A stretch of DNA of 64,000 bases, from the IMG/VR virus record IMGVR_UViG_3300043466_001519, positions 1 to 64,000 of that record; one strand, given 5' to 3'. The stretch comes from a virus. Numbering within the stretch: position 1 is the stretch's first letter; each line of letters begins with the position of its first letter. The notes beneath the pieces were generated by a model. It made no database searches. It was not told where the DNA came from and worked only from the letters and a program-made list of their open reading frames with translations. Position numbers and translations under genes: made by a program. Positions 1 through 7,362 of the stretch are shown one piece after another.

Positions 1-219
1 CATATAGAACTTATCATCAAATAGATGAGGTTCCATAAGTAGGGTTTCAACAATTCTACCCATATTAGCAGCAGCTGTATCTTTGTCTTCTATCGTTTCA
101 TTAAGTATATACTTTCTGTAATACTTCTTTCTGTCCATTGAGAAGTCTTTCAATGAACTTGAACTATCGAGCATCACTGCTCTATAGTTTGCTTCTGTTT
201 TTGCTTTTCCTGTTATCAT
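1..219 (-). CDS. PD-(D/E)XK-type nuclease, N-terminal part (partial)
   Basis: The gene starts at 219 and runs off the left edge, so only 73 residues are visible. The segment has a Ser-rich helix followed by KDFSMDRKKYYRKYI and then NMGRIVETLLMEPHLFDD. This resembles the start of phage RecE/lambda-exonuclease-like PD-(D/E)XK nucleases, where a conserved G-x-x-x-E/H-x-L helix precedes the catalytic core. The catalytic Asp and Glu/Gln-x-Lys lie outside the window, so activity cannot be judged. Such enzymes usually act in end resection or recombination, which would fit the SSB-like and Sak4-like genes further upstream. Family assignment is moderate, from the N-terminus only. Confidence 0.55.
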   Translation of the reverse strand, partial: MITGKAKTEANYRAVMLDSSSSLKDFSMDRKKYYRKYILNETIEDKDTAAANMGRIVETLLMEPHLFDDKFYM

Positions 220-220
220 A

Positions 221-511
221 TTAATTAATTTTTATTAATTTACCATCCCACTCTTTTCCATTTAAATACAATTGACCTAACTTAGTTCTTACTGTAACAC
301 CTTTTAAAGCACTAAGTCTATCTCTAGTTGTATTTGTATTGTATCCACATGTTGTTATCTCTAACACTCTATTATCATTTAGAATTGCTATTGTATTTCC
401 ATGTAGTCTCAATTGAGTTGAAAACTCTCCTACATACACTTCCATGTTTCTTTTTTTAAATCTCTTATTTGCATAAAAAGCATTTACAGATTCTTCTGTT
501 ATTTTTCTCAT
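221..511 (-). CDS. conserved small phage protein, unknown function
   Basis: This 96-residue protein has a basic N-terminus (KRFKKRNMEVY), then a beta-rich stretch containing LRLHGNTIA, and a C-terminal TTRDRLSALKGV segment ending in a short strand. The LHGN..IA...T.T.RL.AL pattern is one I associate with small phage proteins of unknown role. No catalytic motif is visible. It lies one base upstream of the nuclease gene on the same strand and is therefore likely co-transcribed with it. Function is not assigned. Confidence 0.7.
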   Translation of the reverse strand: MRKITEESVNAFYANKRFKKRNMEVYVGEFSTQLRLHGNTIAILNDNRVLEITTCGYNTNTTRDRLSALKGVTVRTKLGQLYLNGKEWDGKLIKIN

Positions 512-513
512 AG

Positions 514-681
514 CTATTTATAAATTAAGATTGCACTATATAATGATATTGAGCTTGTTGGACTTTCAACAGCTACTAAAGACATTGATACCACTGTCTT
601 TACTATTTTAGTATCAATTAACTCATTTAACTCTTTCTGTATTATAAAGAGTCTTTCGTCTTCCCATATGTGTGTTTTCAT
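514..681 (-). CDS. hypothetical protein, 55 aa
   Basis: This short reading frame begins at 681 (MKTHIWEDERLF) and ends with TAG at 514-516. It has a charged helix (FIIQKELNELIDTKIVK) followed by a hydrophobic stretch rich in V, S and L (VVSMSLVAVESP). Its start overlaps the stop of the upstream 50-residue gene in an ATGA arrangement and it nearly abuts the next gene. This operon spacing is the main evidence that it is real. No family is recognised. Confidence 0.6.
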   Translation of the reverse strand: MKTHIWEDERLFIIQKELNELIDTKIVKTVVSMSLVAVESPTSSISLYSAILIYK

Positions 682-830
682 AATTTAATTGATTTTAAAC
701 TGTCGTTCTTTCTATAAGCCATTATATCAAATGTAACTCCTGATTCTGAATTGTCTGTTCTAGTCTTATGAATAAGTCTTCCATTCATATAGATATAACA
801 TTCATTTCCTTGTATCACTGTGTGTGTCAT
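678..830 (-). CDS. hypothetical protein, 50 aa
   Basis: It starts at 830 and ends with TGA at 678-680. The protein is beta-rich (MTHTVIQGNECYIYMNGRLI) with a basic tail ending KSIKL. Both ends overlap their neighbours by four bases (ATGA), typical of translational coupling in this genome. No domain is recognised. Confidence 0.6.
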   Translation of the reverse strand: MTHTVIQGNECYIYMNGRLIHKTRTDNSESGVTFDIMAYRKNDSLKSIKL

Positions 831-1057
831 AATGTTTGTTTAAATGCTTCAATAATTTGAGGATAGAGTGCTCTCACCTCCCTTGGTACTCTTGAGAAAA
901 ACCATCTCACTTCTAATTCATACTGATCACCTTTGTCATCCAGTCCTTGTGGATGTATTAACCAGAAGTAATGAAATTTACCTTCATGTTCTACATGACC
1001 TTCATGATAAATTTCATTAAATGAAGGTGTCTTGTTTATTGTAATTGCGTTTTTCAT
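827..1057 (-). CDS. hypothetical protein, 76 aa
   Basis: This is a small soluble protein with a central aromatic stretch (FHYFWLIHPQG) and an amphipathic C-terminal helix (EVRALYPQIIEAFKQTL). It lies in a chain of minus-strand genes joined by four-base overlaps at both ends. No catalytic motif or membrane segment is seen. Function is unknown; coding status is well supported by length and overlap. Confidence 0.7.
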   Translation of the reverse strand: MKNAITINKTPSFNEIYHEGHVEHEGKFHYFWLIHPQGLDDKGDQYELEVRWFFSRVPREVRALYPQIIEAFKQTL

Positions 1058-1386
1058 AAGTTAAGTTTTTTTAAATCTTCATCAATTCTTTTTAAAAATG
1101 ATTCTTCACCATCATCTCCTGATAGTAACCAATCCATTCTCTGTATATAAACTTGAGCTATTCTAACAGCTTCTGCAGCTTTCTTAAACTGTTCAATGGC
1201 TTCTTGAGGATATTCATAATGATATCTATCTTCTGGGTATTTATTATACCAATCATCATCATGCCAACTATTCTCTTTAAGTTCTTGTTCAGATTTAAGC
1301 TTACCATTCTGTTCAATTAACTTATCTATATCCTCTGCTATATCAGTAAATCTATACTGTATATACTCCCAATGTCCTCCACTCAT
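1054..1386 (-). CDS. conserved phage protein beginning MSGGHWEY, 110 aa
   Basis: The N-terminus MSGGHWEYIQYRF is like that of a widespread family of small phage proteins that begin MSGGHW, none with a known role to my knowledge. The rest is acidic and helical, with many D, E and Y residues (WHDDDWYNKYPEDRYHYEYP) and a C-terminal helix IDEDLKKLNL. It overlaps the next gene by four bases. A small regulatory or inhibitory protein is possible but not shown. Confidence 0.7.
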   Translation of the reverse strand: MSGGHWEYIQYRFTDIAEDIDKLIEQNGKLKSEQELKENSWHDDDWYNKYPEDRYHYEYPQEAIEQFKKAAEAVRIAQVYIQRMDWLLSGDDGEESFLKRIDEDLKKLNL

Positions 1387-1388
1387 AA

Positions 1389-1547
1389 TTAATTTAATTT
1401 AATTCTATAGCTCCATGGTGATGCAGCCATATATTGTTCAAAATAACAGTCTTGCCAGTAATATATCATTTTACCAGCCACTTTATCATAGAATGGTGTT
1501 CTTGTAGTTTTGACCATGGTCCATCTACTTATAAGATTTTTTATCAT
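1389..1547 (-). CDS. hypothetical protein, 52 aa
   Basis: It starts at 1547 and ends with TAA at 1389-1391. The product is basic and aromatic (KMIYYWQDCYFEQYM), with no recognised domain. Its start overlaps the stop of the HNH endonuclease gene by four bases and its end lies two bases before the next gene, so it fits the operon. Too short for a confident family call. Confidence 0.55.
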   Translation of the reverse strand: MIKNLISRWTMVKTTRTPFYDKVAGKMIYYWQDCYFEQYMAASPWSYRIKLN

Positions 1548-1933
1548 AATGTCTTCTTTTTAGATTGTTTCTCTTTAAGTGTCTTCTTATCATGACACGT
1601 TACACAAAGCACCTGAAGATTATCTTGTTCACAGAATAAACGTTCTACAAATAAAGGTAAGTCTTGTGCACAGTTTAAACTCCCTGCAGGAATAATGTGA
1701 TCCACGTTGATTTGTTTCTCTGGATGCCACTTCTTACATTTCTTACATTGATATTCATACTTCTGACGTTTACCAGGTCCAGTATAATCTCTTCGTGCAT
1801 TTAATTTACATATTGATATGGGCTTCCACCATCTACTCTTTTGTCTCAAAGCACTTCTTATGAAACTCCAAAAGGCTGCTTCACTCATTGTACCACTGCA
1901 TCTTGTCTTTGGGACTAACACTCTCTTTGCCAT
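1544..1933 (-). CDS. HNH endonuclease
   Basis: This 129-residue protein carries a zinc pair CKKCKKWH near residue 67, then INVDHIIPAG with the catalytic-type DH, and a closing LQVLCVTCHDKKT with the second Cys pair and the final His-Asp. That order (CxxC, DH, N, CxxCH) is the classic HNH nuclease core with a structural zinc. It may be a free-standing homing endonuclease or a packaging-type HNH. It is far from terminase, so the homing reading is favoured. A promoter-like site lies just upstream, inside a 10-bp inverted repeat. Confidence 0.85.
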   Translation of the reverse strand: MAKRVLVPKTRCSGTMSEAAFWSFIRSALRQKSRWWKPISICKLNARRDYTGPGKRQKYEYQCKKCKKWHPEKQINVDHIIPAGSLNCAQDLPLFVERLFCEQDNLQVLCVTCHDKKTLKEKQSKKKTL

Positions 1934-1946
1934 ATTCTTATAATTA

Positions 1947-1986
1947 AGTTATGCCACAAATATAATAAAATATTCATGGCATAACT
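1947..1986 (-). promoter_or_regulatory. promoter -7 box inside a 10-bp inverted repeat
   Basis: A perfect 10-bp inverted repeat (AGTTATGCCA at 1947-1956 and TGGCATAACT at 1977-1986) flanks 20 bases. On the minus strand those bases contain TATATTTG (1957-1964), an exact match to the Bacteroidota TAnnTTTG -7 element, 23 bases upstream of the HNH gene. No clear TTTG -33 is seen. The layout suggests an operator over a promoter, or a hairpin at the end of rIIB. Confidence 0.5.
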
Positions 1987-1996
1987 ATATTAATTA

Positions 1997-3514
1997 TTAT
2001 TTAATTGTGCTAACACGTTTGCTTATAACATCTTTCATTTGATTAAGAGTTGCAACAATGTTTCCAATTTCTATAGCTGATATAGCTGGCATGTTGAATT
2101 CATATTTCTTAGATTCAGTAGCAAATCCTTCTTTAGCTTTCTCAGCAAGAGATTCTAATTCACGGATAGCATATTCTTCATCTAATTCCAATGTGTCAAA
2201 CATTCCATCATGTAGAATTCTTGTAGCCTCTTCTCTTGGAACAGTCATAATTGGAAGATATTCATAACATCTACCTTTATGTGTACCAATACCAACCACC
2301 TTCATAGGATTAATAAGAACAATAACAGATTGATCACCACAACCTACATAGTGAATCTGGTCAGCTGTGAAGTGTAATCCTGCAGCAGCACAATCTTGTG
2401 TACTCCAGTTACATTCTTCCATAGGCATACTAGTCACTTGTCCAATACGGATATCAAATGTTTTGGTCCAGTCATCTGTAAATCTGTTCTCTTCTCTATT
2501 AGGAAGATCAAGATAAAGATCTACAAGATTACCAATCTTCTCACCATGATTTACAGGAACTGTAATTGTATATTCATATTCTTCCACTTCTCCTGTTCCA
2601 TTACAGTTTTCACATTCTTCAGTCCATTCCTCATCCCATTCATCATAAAATTGACCTTCGCCCTCACATTCTGGACATGTTGTAGATGTAAAAGTTTCTT
2701 CTTTGAACAATTTATCATCATGTACAAGTTTGTATTCACCATTCTCTAAGAACACTGTATATTCATTTGGATTCTTTTTCCATACAGCTTTCACTTTATT
2801 GTATACATTAGATACAAAGTGTACAAGTTCTGGACTTCCATGTAATGTCACAACATTTCTTAATGCTACAACAAATCCTTGTTTTGTAATTCTAAAAGAA
2901 TTCTCTGTTAAGAATCTGTATAACTCATGTGCCACTTCAGCTCTTGGATTTAAACAACACCACATGAAGAAGTTTTTTAATGCTACATATTCATCATCTT
3001 GATTCAATTGTACTTGAAATACTTCTTGAGATGGTTCACTAGCCACTCTATCCACTACACGAATGAATTCTTCTACTAATATCTGAGGAAGACTTCTAGA
3101 TGTACCAGCTAAATAAACTGTACTTCCTTCTACAGTGAAATCATCAAGTATAGCAAGTATTTCTATTCCCTGTTGTAAAGCTTTTATTCTAGCTGTTTCA
3201 ACTCTCACTTTCTCTACATCTTGTAACACTTCAGTAGAAGCTACAATAGCTTGTATTTCATGTACACTTCTTGCATCTACAACAGCATAATAATGTTCTT
3301 CTGTTGCTCCAGGTTTAGTTAGAATGTTTCCATCATTCAACACTACAGTTAGTGTATCATTAATCAGCTTAAGACTGAAATATGGTTTTACATATTCTTC
3401 TCTAGGAGATTCTTCTTGCTCCATTAAACTTTCCAATTTGTTAGCTACCACTTTAGCTATTGCGTTCTCTGCTGTTTGCTTGAACCAGTCAAGACTTAAA
3501 AATTTGTTACTCAT
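1997..3514 (-). CDS. rIIB-like protein with DnaJ-type zinc motif
   Basis: This 505-residue protein resembles the T4 rIIB-like family of large phages. A helical stretch with LYRFLTENSFRITKQGFVVA (near residue 195) is followed, after residue 360, by CAAAGLHFTADQIHYVG, then VIVLINPMKVVGIG and RCYEY. That is the conserved C..GLH, VNP..VV, CxY series of the family. Between them, at about residues 276-312, lie two DnaJ-type CxxCxGxG knuckles (CPECEGEG and CENCNGTG), apparently an inserted zinc domain. In T4, rIIA and rIIB together protect against lysis triggered by the lambda Rex system; the biochemical role is unclear. The rIIA homologue is its direct upstream neighbour, which supports the pairing. 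Confidence 0.75.
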   Translation of the reverse strand: MSNKFLSLDWFKQTAENAIAKVVANKLESLMEQEESPREEYVKPYFSLKLINDTLTVVLNDGNILTKPGATEEHYYAVVDARSVHEIQAIVASTEVLQDVEKVRVETARIKALQQGIEILAILDDFTVEGSTVYLAGTSRSLPQILVEEFIRVVDRVASEPSQEVFQVQLNQDDEYVALKNFFMWCCLNPRAEVAHELYRFLTENSFRITKQGFVVALRNVVTLHGSPELVHFVSNVYNKVKAVWKKNPNEYTVFLENGEYKLVHDDKLFKEETFTSTTCPECEGEGQFYDEWDEEWTEECENCNGTGEVEEYEYTITVPVNHGEKIGNLVDLYLDLPNREENRFTDDWTKTFDIRIGQVTSMPMEECNWSTQDCAAAGLHFTADQIHYVGCGDQSVIVLINPMKVVGIGTHKGRCYEYLPIMTVPREEATRILHDGMFDTLELDEEYAIRELESLAEKAKEGFATESKKYEFNMPAISAIEIGNIVATLNQMKDVISKRVSTIK

Positions 3515-3552
3515 GATTTTTATTTATTTAATTAATTGTTACTTGTTAATAA

Positions 3553-3572
3553 GAGGGACACGAATGTCCCTC
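3553..3572 (-). terminator. hairpin between the 38-aa gene and rIIB
   Basis: GAGGGACA and TGTCCCTC form a perfect 8-bp stem closing a CGAA tetraloop. On the minus strand it follows the stop of the small zinc protein and is followed by an A/T-rich stretch rather than a clean U-run. It may be a weak or partial terminator, or an mRNA stabiliser ahead of rIIB. Confidence 0.5.
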
Positions 3573-3575
3573 TGT

Positions 3576-3692
3576 TTATTCTTCTTCTTCTTCATCATCC
3601 CAAAACTCACAATGTTCCATACATGATGGACATAAATCTATGTCATCTGCATATTCTGAATATGCACCACAACAATCACTTATCTTTGCCAT
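3576..3692 (-). CDS. small Cys-rich acidic protein, 38 aa
   Basis: The frame starts at 3692 and ends with TAA at 3576-3578. The product has Cys pairs CC, CPSC and a further C (MEHC), consistent with a small zinc-binding fold, and ends in a run of five Glu. It sits between rIIA (start two bases after the rIIA stop) and the hairpin before rIIB, so it belongs to the rII transcript. No family is recognised. Confidence 0.55.
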   Translation of the reverse strand: MAKISDCCGAYSEYADDIDLCPSCMEHCEFWDDEEEEE

Positions 3693-3694
3693 AA

Positions 3695-5653
3695 TTAGTC
3701 TATTAATTGTTCAACGGTTTCTTCTGTTAACACTTCATCATTGATTCTAATGTTGTAATGTTTTAAGTTCACTCTGTGTTTGTAATACTTGAAAAGATCA
3801 GTCATTACATTAACTATTGGATCTTGATCATTATAATATCCAGCTTTTGCACATAAAGGATTTAAGAATACTAATTTAGTTAATAATTCTCTCATTTCCA
3901 AGGCTTCAGGATACATATTCATATCAAATAAATTATTTTGTTCAGCTACAGATAACATAGAATCTAAGAATTCTTTTGCTTGACTGCTTCCTCCAGAATA
4001 CCCAGGAACAACATAGTTGTCATTAACATATTTAGATAGAGCAAGTAACTTATTACTAATATCTGTTGATACATATCCTATTTGACTGATTCTTTCAAAT
4101 ACAGGTTTGTATTCGTCCATCATTTTCTTAATGTACCATGCTGTTGCCATTCTTTTAAATGGTGCTGTATTTCCTTCCATAAATGTTTCTAATGATATTA
4201 AATTGTGAATCTCTGAATCTTTCAATATAGTTAATTCTCTTTGAGAGAATGTAACCACTTCCATTTTTTGTTTGCTTATAAGACCATATAATGCATCTAT
4301 TTTTAAATAGTCATCATGGTGAGCATACACTCTCAACTTCTTGTGAGTGTGCATCTCTTCTAACTTATAAGTAATAGGAACGAATTTACAGTTTCTACCA
4401 TCACTCCATTTCATAAGTTCTTCAGCACGTTTACCAATCACCTCTCCTTTAAGTTTAGGTTTTCTTGATGATGCTTGACCATTGGTAGTTACAAATGCTT
4501 TCACTTTCTTTTTAGAATCAACAAATGCTTGTGGCACCTCTAACTCATCTAGATTTATAAAAGATGCAGATAACATACTTACAATAGATTGATATTCTTT
4601 AATAACATCTCTCCATTGATTTTTAGGATAGTTCTTCAAGTTTAATAAATGATAATATGTTCTGATGTCAAACTTAGCAGGAATTCCTAATGTCATAGGC
4701 TTGCTTGGTTTTACAATAAACACTTTTTCATAATGATATAAACTTCTCAAATAATCTTTCTTGATTCCTGGCACCTTGTCTTCATAGATATACACCTTTA
4801 TATCATTAGAAGCTAAAGCTTGAGGTTTCCAATGCCAATTGTATCCTTTTGTAGCATCCATCATTCTCTTGTTGTGCAAATAGAATTTAGGAGAGAAGTC
4901 TTCTAATAAATATTGTCTTCTAGATGAATAGAATGTTGGAAAATCAATAAGAGAAATTCCTTCTAGTTGTGGATCTTTAAGTTGAACAGTTGAATATTCT
5001 GAAAGATTATCAATGTTAATAGACGAACCATTGAAATCAATATATCTTCCTGATTTCTCTAAGTGGTTAATCATAGATCTAATATCACATCCACTTTCAA
5101 CTCCTTCGTTGTATTTATTTATAAAATAATCAGCAATATCTGAAAGCTTAGCTTTAATAATCTCTTTTGCCTCTTGAGTGTATCTAATAGATTCTCTGTT
5201 TGGTGTTGGATAGATTCCATCTGTTAGAGAAAATCTAAGAGCAATAGGAAAATCTATTGACTTCACACCTATCTTATCAAAGTCTAATGGATAGTAGACA
5301 TTATCTAAACATAAGTGTAATCGATTTGCTTCAGATAATTCAGAAAATTGAAAATCAGGATGTCTAGAAATAACAAACTCATTATGAATACTGCTATCAG
5401 ATGGAACATCAAAATATACATCTTCGAAATAACAAAGTTGTTCTTTGATTTTTCTTCTAAATTGATATTGATCTTGATATTTCACTGGTACAATCACCTT
5501 AACACCATTTCTTTCTGTTGTTGGTGTTTCATATAAAAGATCAATAGTGTTAACATCTTCTCCTTCATACATCATATACTTACGTTCTATTCCATCTTTT
5601 CTACATACAAAGTAGAAACTACTAGAGTATGCAAGAGGTGCTTTAAAACCTAG
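3695..5653 (-). CDS. rIIA-like GHKL ATPase, exon 2
   Basis: The 3' exon encodes 652 residues and begins, at 5653, with LGFKAPLAYSSSFYFVCR. This completes the GxGFK/AP lid motif of rIIA-like GHKL ATPases. An unspliced frame opening at MMYEGE (5575) exists but lacks that motif and is unlikely to be the true start. Joined to exon 1 the protein is 773 residues, close to T4 rIIA (about 725). The rest contains the second ATPase-fold half (for example LSLTDGIYPTPNRESIRYT, around residue 225 of the joined protein) and a long helical C-terminal region. In T4 rIIA acts with rIIB at the membrane in exclusion and lysis control; here rIIB lies just downstream. The splice junction is predicted from intron pairing and needs cDNA confirmation. 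Confidence 0.8.
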   Translation of the reverse strand, partial: LGFKAPLAYSSSFYFVCRKDGIERKYMMYEGEDVNTIDLLYETPTTERNGVKVIVPVKYQDQYQFRRKIKEQLCYFEDVYFDVPSDSSIHNEFVISRHPDFQFSELSEANRLHLCLDNVYYPLDFDKIGVKSIDFPIALRFSLTDGIYPTPNRESIRYTQEAKEIIKAKLSDIADYFINKYNEGVESGCDIRSMINHLEKSGRYIDFNGSSINIDNLSEYSTVQLKDPQLEGISLIDFPTFYSSRRQYLLEDFSPKFYLHNKRMMDATKGYNWHWKPQALASNDIKVYIYEDKVPGIKKDYLRSLYHYEKVFIVKPSKPMTLGIPAKFDIRTYYHLLNLKNYPKNQWRDVIKEYQSIVSMLSASFINLDELEVPQAFVDSKKKVKAFVTTNGQASSRKPKLKGEVIGKRAEELMKWSDGRNCKFVPITYKLEEMHTHKKLRVYAHHDDYLKIDALYGLISKQKMEVVTFSQRELTILKDSEIHNLISLETFMEGNTAPFKRMATAWYIKKMMDEYKPVFERISQIGYVSTDISNKLLALSKYVNDNYVVPGYSGGSSQAKEFLDSMLSVAEQNNLFDMNMYPEALEMRELLTKLVFLNPLCAKAGYYNDQDPIVNVMTDLFKYYKHRVNLKHYNIRINDEVLTEETVEQLID

Positions 5654-5779
5654 CGGTTCTGTTAATCTCTGGTTTCCCAGAGTGTCGGACTATATCATCA
5701 CCCTATAAATAGGGGTTGGACGCTTTTTCATATGGTTACTAACCCATACTACTTCCTGTTATTAAGCAGACTTTACTGC

Positions 5780-6541
5780 TCAGGTAGTCTCTAAACGTTC
5801 TGAAGATGTATCTTCAGCTTCGCTTTTGATTGTCATGTTAAATTCTACTACTTTGTCATATTTTCTTTTAAGAAAATAAGTAGCATCACTATACAAATAA
5901 TCTATACTATCTAAAACTTCTTGTTTATTTTCTATCCACAATATATAATTAACCTGTTTTCTAACTTTTTCAGTTATGTAAGGTTTACTTATATTTAAAC
6001 ATTTTGCTATTTCTAATAGAAATTCTTTATCGGTTGAGCAAAAAGCTAATTTAAGTTTATACTGTTGTTTATGTGGTTTAAAAATACTATGATTAGTTTT
6101 TCTAATATACTTATATTGTAATTTTTTCAATATTACACTTCCATCACCATCCAAAAATCCTCTAATGAAATGAGGTATTAAATGTTTTTCTAGTTTAGGA
6201 AAAGTCATTCCTAATTTACTTTTATTGATGTTGCATCCTAAATCAATTAGGTTGTTACCTATTAGATTTGATACTATATTGACACAATGTTGAGGTTTAT
6301 AACCTTTTTTAATACTTGAAGGAGTATTAACAATATTTTTTTGTCCTCCTGCAGCTTCTCTAGATAATTCATCAAGAATATAACCATCCTCTTCTTGAAC
6401 TCCTATTCTGAGATTAAGTTTTCTATTACCTGAAGGTTGTGATATGCAACCGTCAGCATATATAAAACCTAAAATATAAGCTTTGTATTCTGTGTCAATT
6501 ATATTGAAATAATTGTGATTAACTTTGTACTTGTATCCCAT
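5780..6541 (-). CDS. intron-encoded LAGLIDADG homing endonuclease
   Basis: The 253-residue protein has two LAGLIDADG helices: AYILGFIYADGCI near residue 20 and PHFIRGFLDGDGSV near residue 129, each with the catalytic-type acidic residue after the G. It is therefore a single-chain, two-motif enzyme, within the usual 200-300 residue range. It lies wholly inside the rIIA intron and would spread the intron into intronless rIIA alleles by cutting at the insertion site. It has its own promoter-like sequence upstream, within the intron. Confidence 0.9.
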   Translation of the reverse strand: MGYKYKVNHNYFNIIDTEYKAYILGFIYADGCISQPSGNRKLNLRIGVQEEDGYILDELSREAAGGQKNIVNTPSSIKKGYKPQHCVNIVSNLIGNNLIDLGCNINKSKLGMTFPKLEKHLIPHFIRGFLDGDGSVILKKLQYKYIRKTNHSIFKPHKQQYKLKLAFCSTDKEFLLEIAKCLNISKPYITEKVRKQVNYILWIENKQEVLDSIDYLYSDATYFLKRKYDKVVEFNMTIKSEAEDTSSERLETT

Positions 6542-6561
6542 GGTGTGTTATGTTTAGGTTA

Positions 6562-6592
6562 CAAAGTTAATAATTTAATTTAGATTTCCAAA
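6562..6592 (-). promoter_or_regulatory. promoter for the intron endonuclease
   Basis: On the minus strand TTTG (6589-6592), a 19-base spacer and TAACTTTG (6562-6569) match the Bacteroidota TTTG-N19-TAnnTTTG promoter. It lies about 20 bases before the LAGLIDADG start and inside the intron, so the endonuclease could be expressed independently of rIIA. Confidence 0.6.
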
Positions 6593-6648
6593 AATTCATC
6601 CAATATTTTTAACGTAAAATTACTTTTACGCTGGGCCTAGTTTTGTTG

Positions 6649-7011
6649 ACCCATCATACCTAATTCTGTAGCAGAATTACGTTTGGTAGATTTACCATAC
6701 TTACTAATAATGTTCTTCACATCATCAGCATCTAGACCAATACCAAAATCCTCTACAGAGAATTCATAATTGTAGCTACTACTTTCCTTAAAGGAAACAA
6801 CAATTGGATCTTTCACTCCAGCTCTTCTATGACTATCTAGAGCATTACTTGCACATTCTCTGATAGTAGAGCCTATATCATCTGAATACAGATTCTTACT
6901 TAACATCTGCATCAATATTTGTGCAGAATCTAAGTCTAGTGACATTCCAATTGATTCTTGTGCTTGTCCATCAACTAGGACATTTGCTTCTTTCTGTTTT
7001 TCTAATATCAT
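6649..7011 (-). CDS. rIIA-like GHKL ATPase, exon 1
   Basis: The 5' exon gives the first 121 residues. It contains the GHKL N-box, ...TIRECASNALDSHRRAG (conserved E..xNA.D), and the G1 box VEDFGIGLDADDV (D-x-G-x-G), then KYGKSTKRNS and ELGMMG. These are the ATP- and Mg-binding motifs of the rIIA-type ATPase fold. Without splicing the frame would read only QQN after GMMG and stop, giving a truncated 124-residue product. Splicing to the exon starting at 5653 restores the third motif. It follows a 109-residue gene on the same strand. Confidence 0.85.
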
Positions 7012-7021
7012 CTTTCTAGTT

Positions 7022-7351
7022 TTAAATTGTTTCTCTTTTTACTAACCAAATCTGTCTACCACTAAGATCTTGAGAGATTCTCATGTTGTGACCTTCAGCT
7101 GAAGGTATCCATTTTTTCTCTGTTCTTGTGTATGTCTGACCATTGTATCCTGTATGAATGCTTGTAATAACATCTTGTCTTGTAGAACATCTAACATTTG
7201 CATACATAGGTTGACCTGTTTTCCAATGTTTCTTAGTTTTACTAAATGTTGGTGGTGTTAACACCTTTAAATATTTGAAGTATGACTGACAAGATATCAT
7301 TATCTCATCACCTACTTGTAAATCTTGAATTTCAATTAATTGATTTTCCAT
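7022..7351 (-). CDS. hypothetical protein, 109 aa
   Basis: I place the start at 7351 (MENQLIEIQDLQVGDEI). The longer frame would overlap the UDG gene and has an atypical leader, whereas this ATG is preceded by an A-rich stretch as for other genes here. The protein is beta-rich with a QVGDEI segment reminiscent of small SH3-like folds and a C-terminal GRQIWLVKRE strand. No family is recognised. It is co-oriented between the UDG-like gene and rIIA. Confidence 0.65.
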   Translation of the reverse strand: MENQLIEIQDLQVGDEIMISCQSYFKYLKVLTPPTFSKTKKHWKTGQPMYANVRCSTRQDVITSIHTGYNGQTYTRTEKKWIPSAEGHNMRISQDLSGRQIWLVKRETI

Positions 7352-7362
7352 GTTTTCTAATT

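Larger units (their letters stand above)
5654..6648 (-). ncRNA. group I intron in rIIA
   Basis: A 995-base insertion splits the GHKL lid motif of rIIA. P1 is clear: the 5' exon end TGGGT pairs with GCCCA inside the intron, leaving the expected U.G pair at the splice site (6649/6648). P10 is also clear: CTAG at the start of the 3' exon pairs with CTAG just before GCCCA. Near the 3' end are a P8-like hairpin CCCTATTTATAGGG, the P7-type strand ATATAGTCC, and a P9-like hairpin CTCTGGGAAACCAGAG. The intron ends in G (5654). An internal LAGLIDADG gene makes it mobile. Core elements resemble subgroup IA introns of phages. Excision restores ...MMG-LGFKAP in frame. Confidence 0.88.

Noticed and set aside
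2058-3002. Several plus-strand open frames of 60-120 codons across the rIIB region
   Set aside because: They lie opposite a long, well supported minus-strand gene and have composition typical of antisense shadows (Phe/Ser/Cys-rich), with no motif or operon context.
5576-5653. rIIA exon 2 as a separate gene starting at MMYEGE
   Set aside because: Coding signal continues upstream to 5653 with the GFKAP motif, and intron pairing places the splice junction there.
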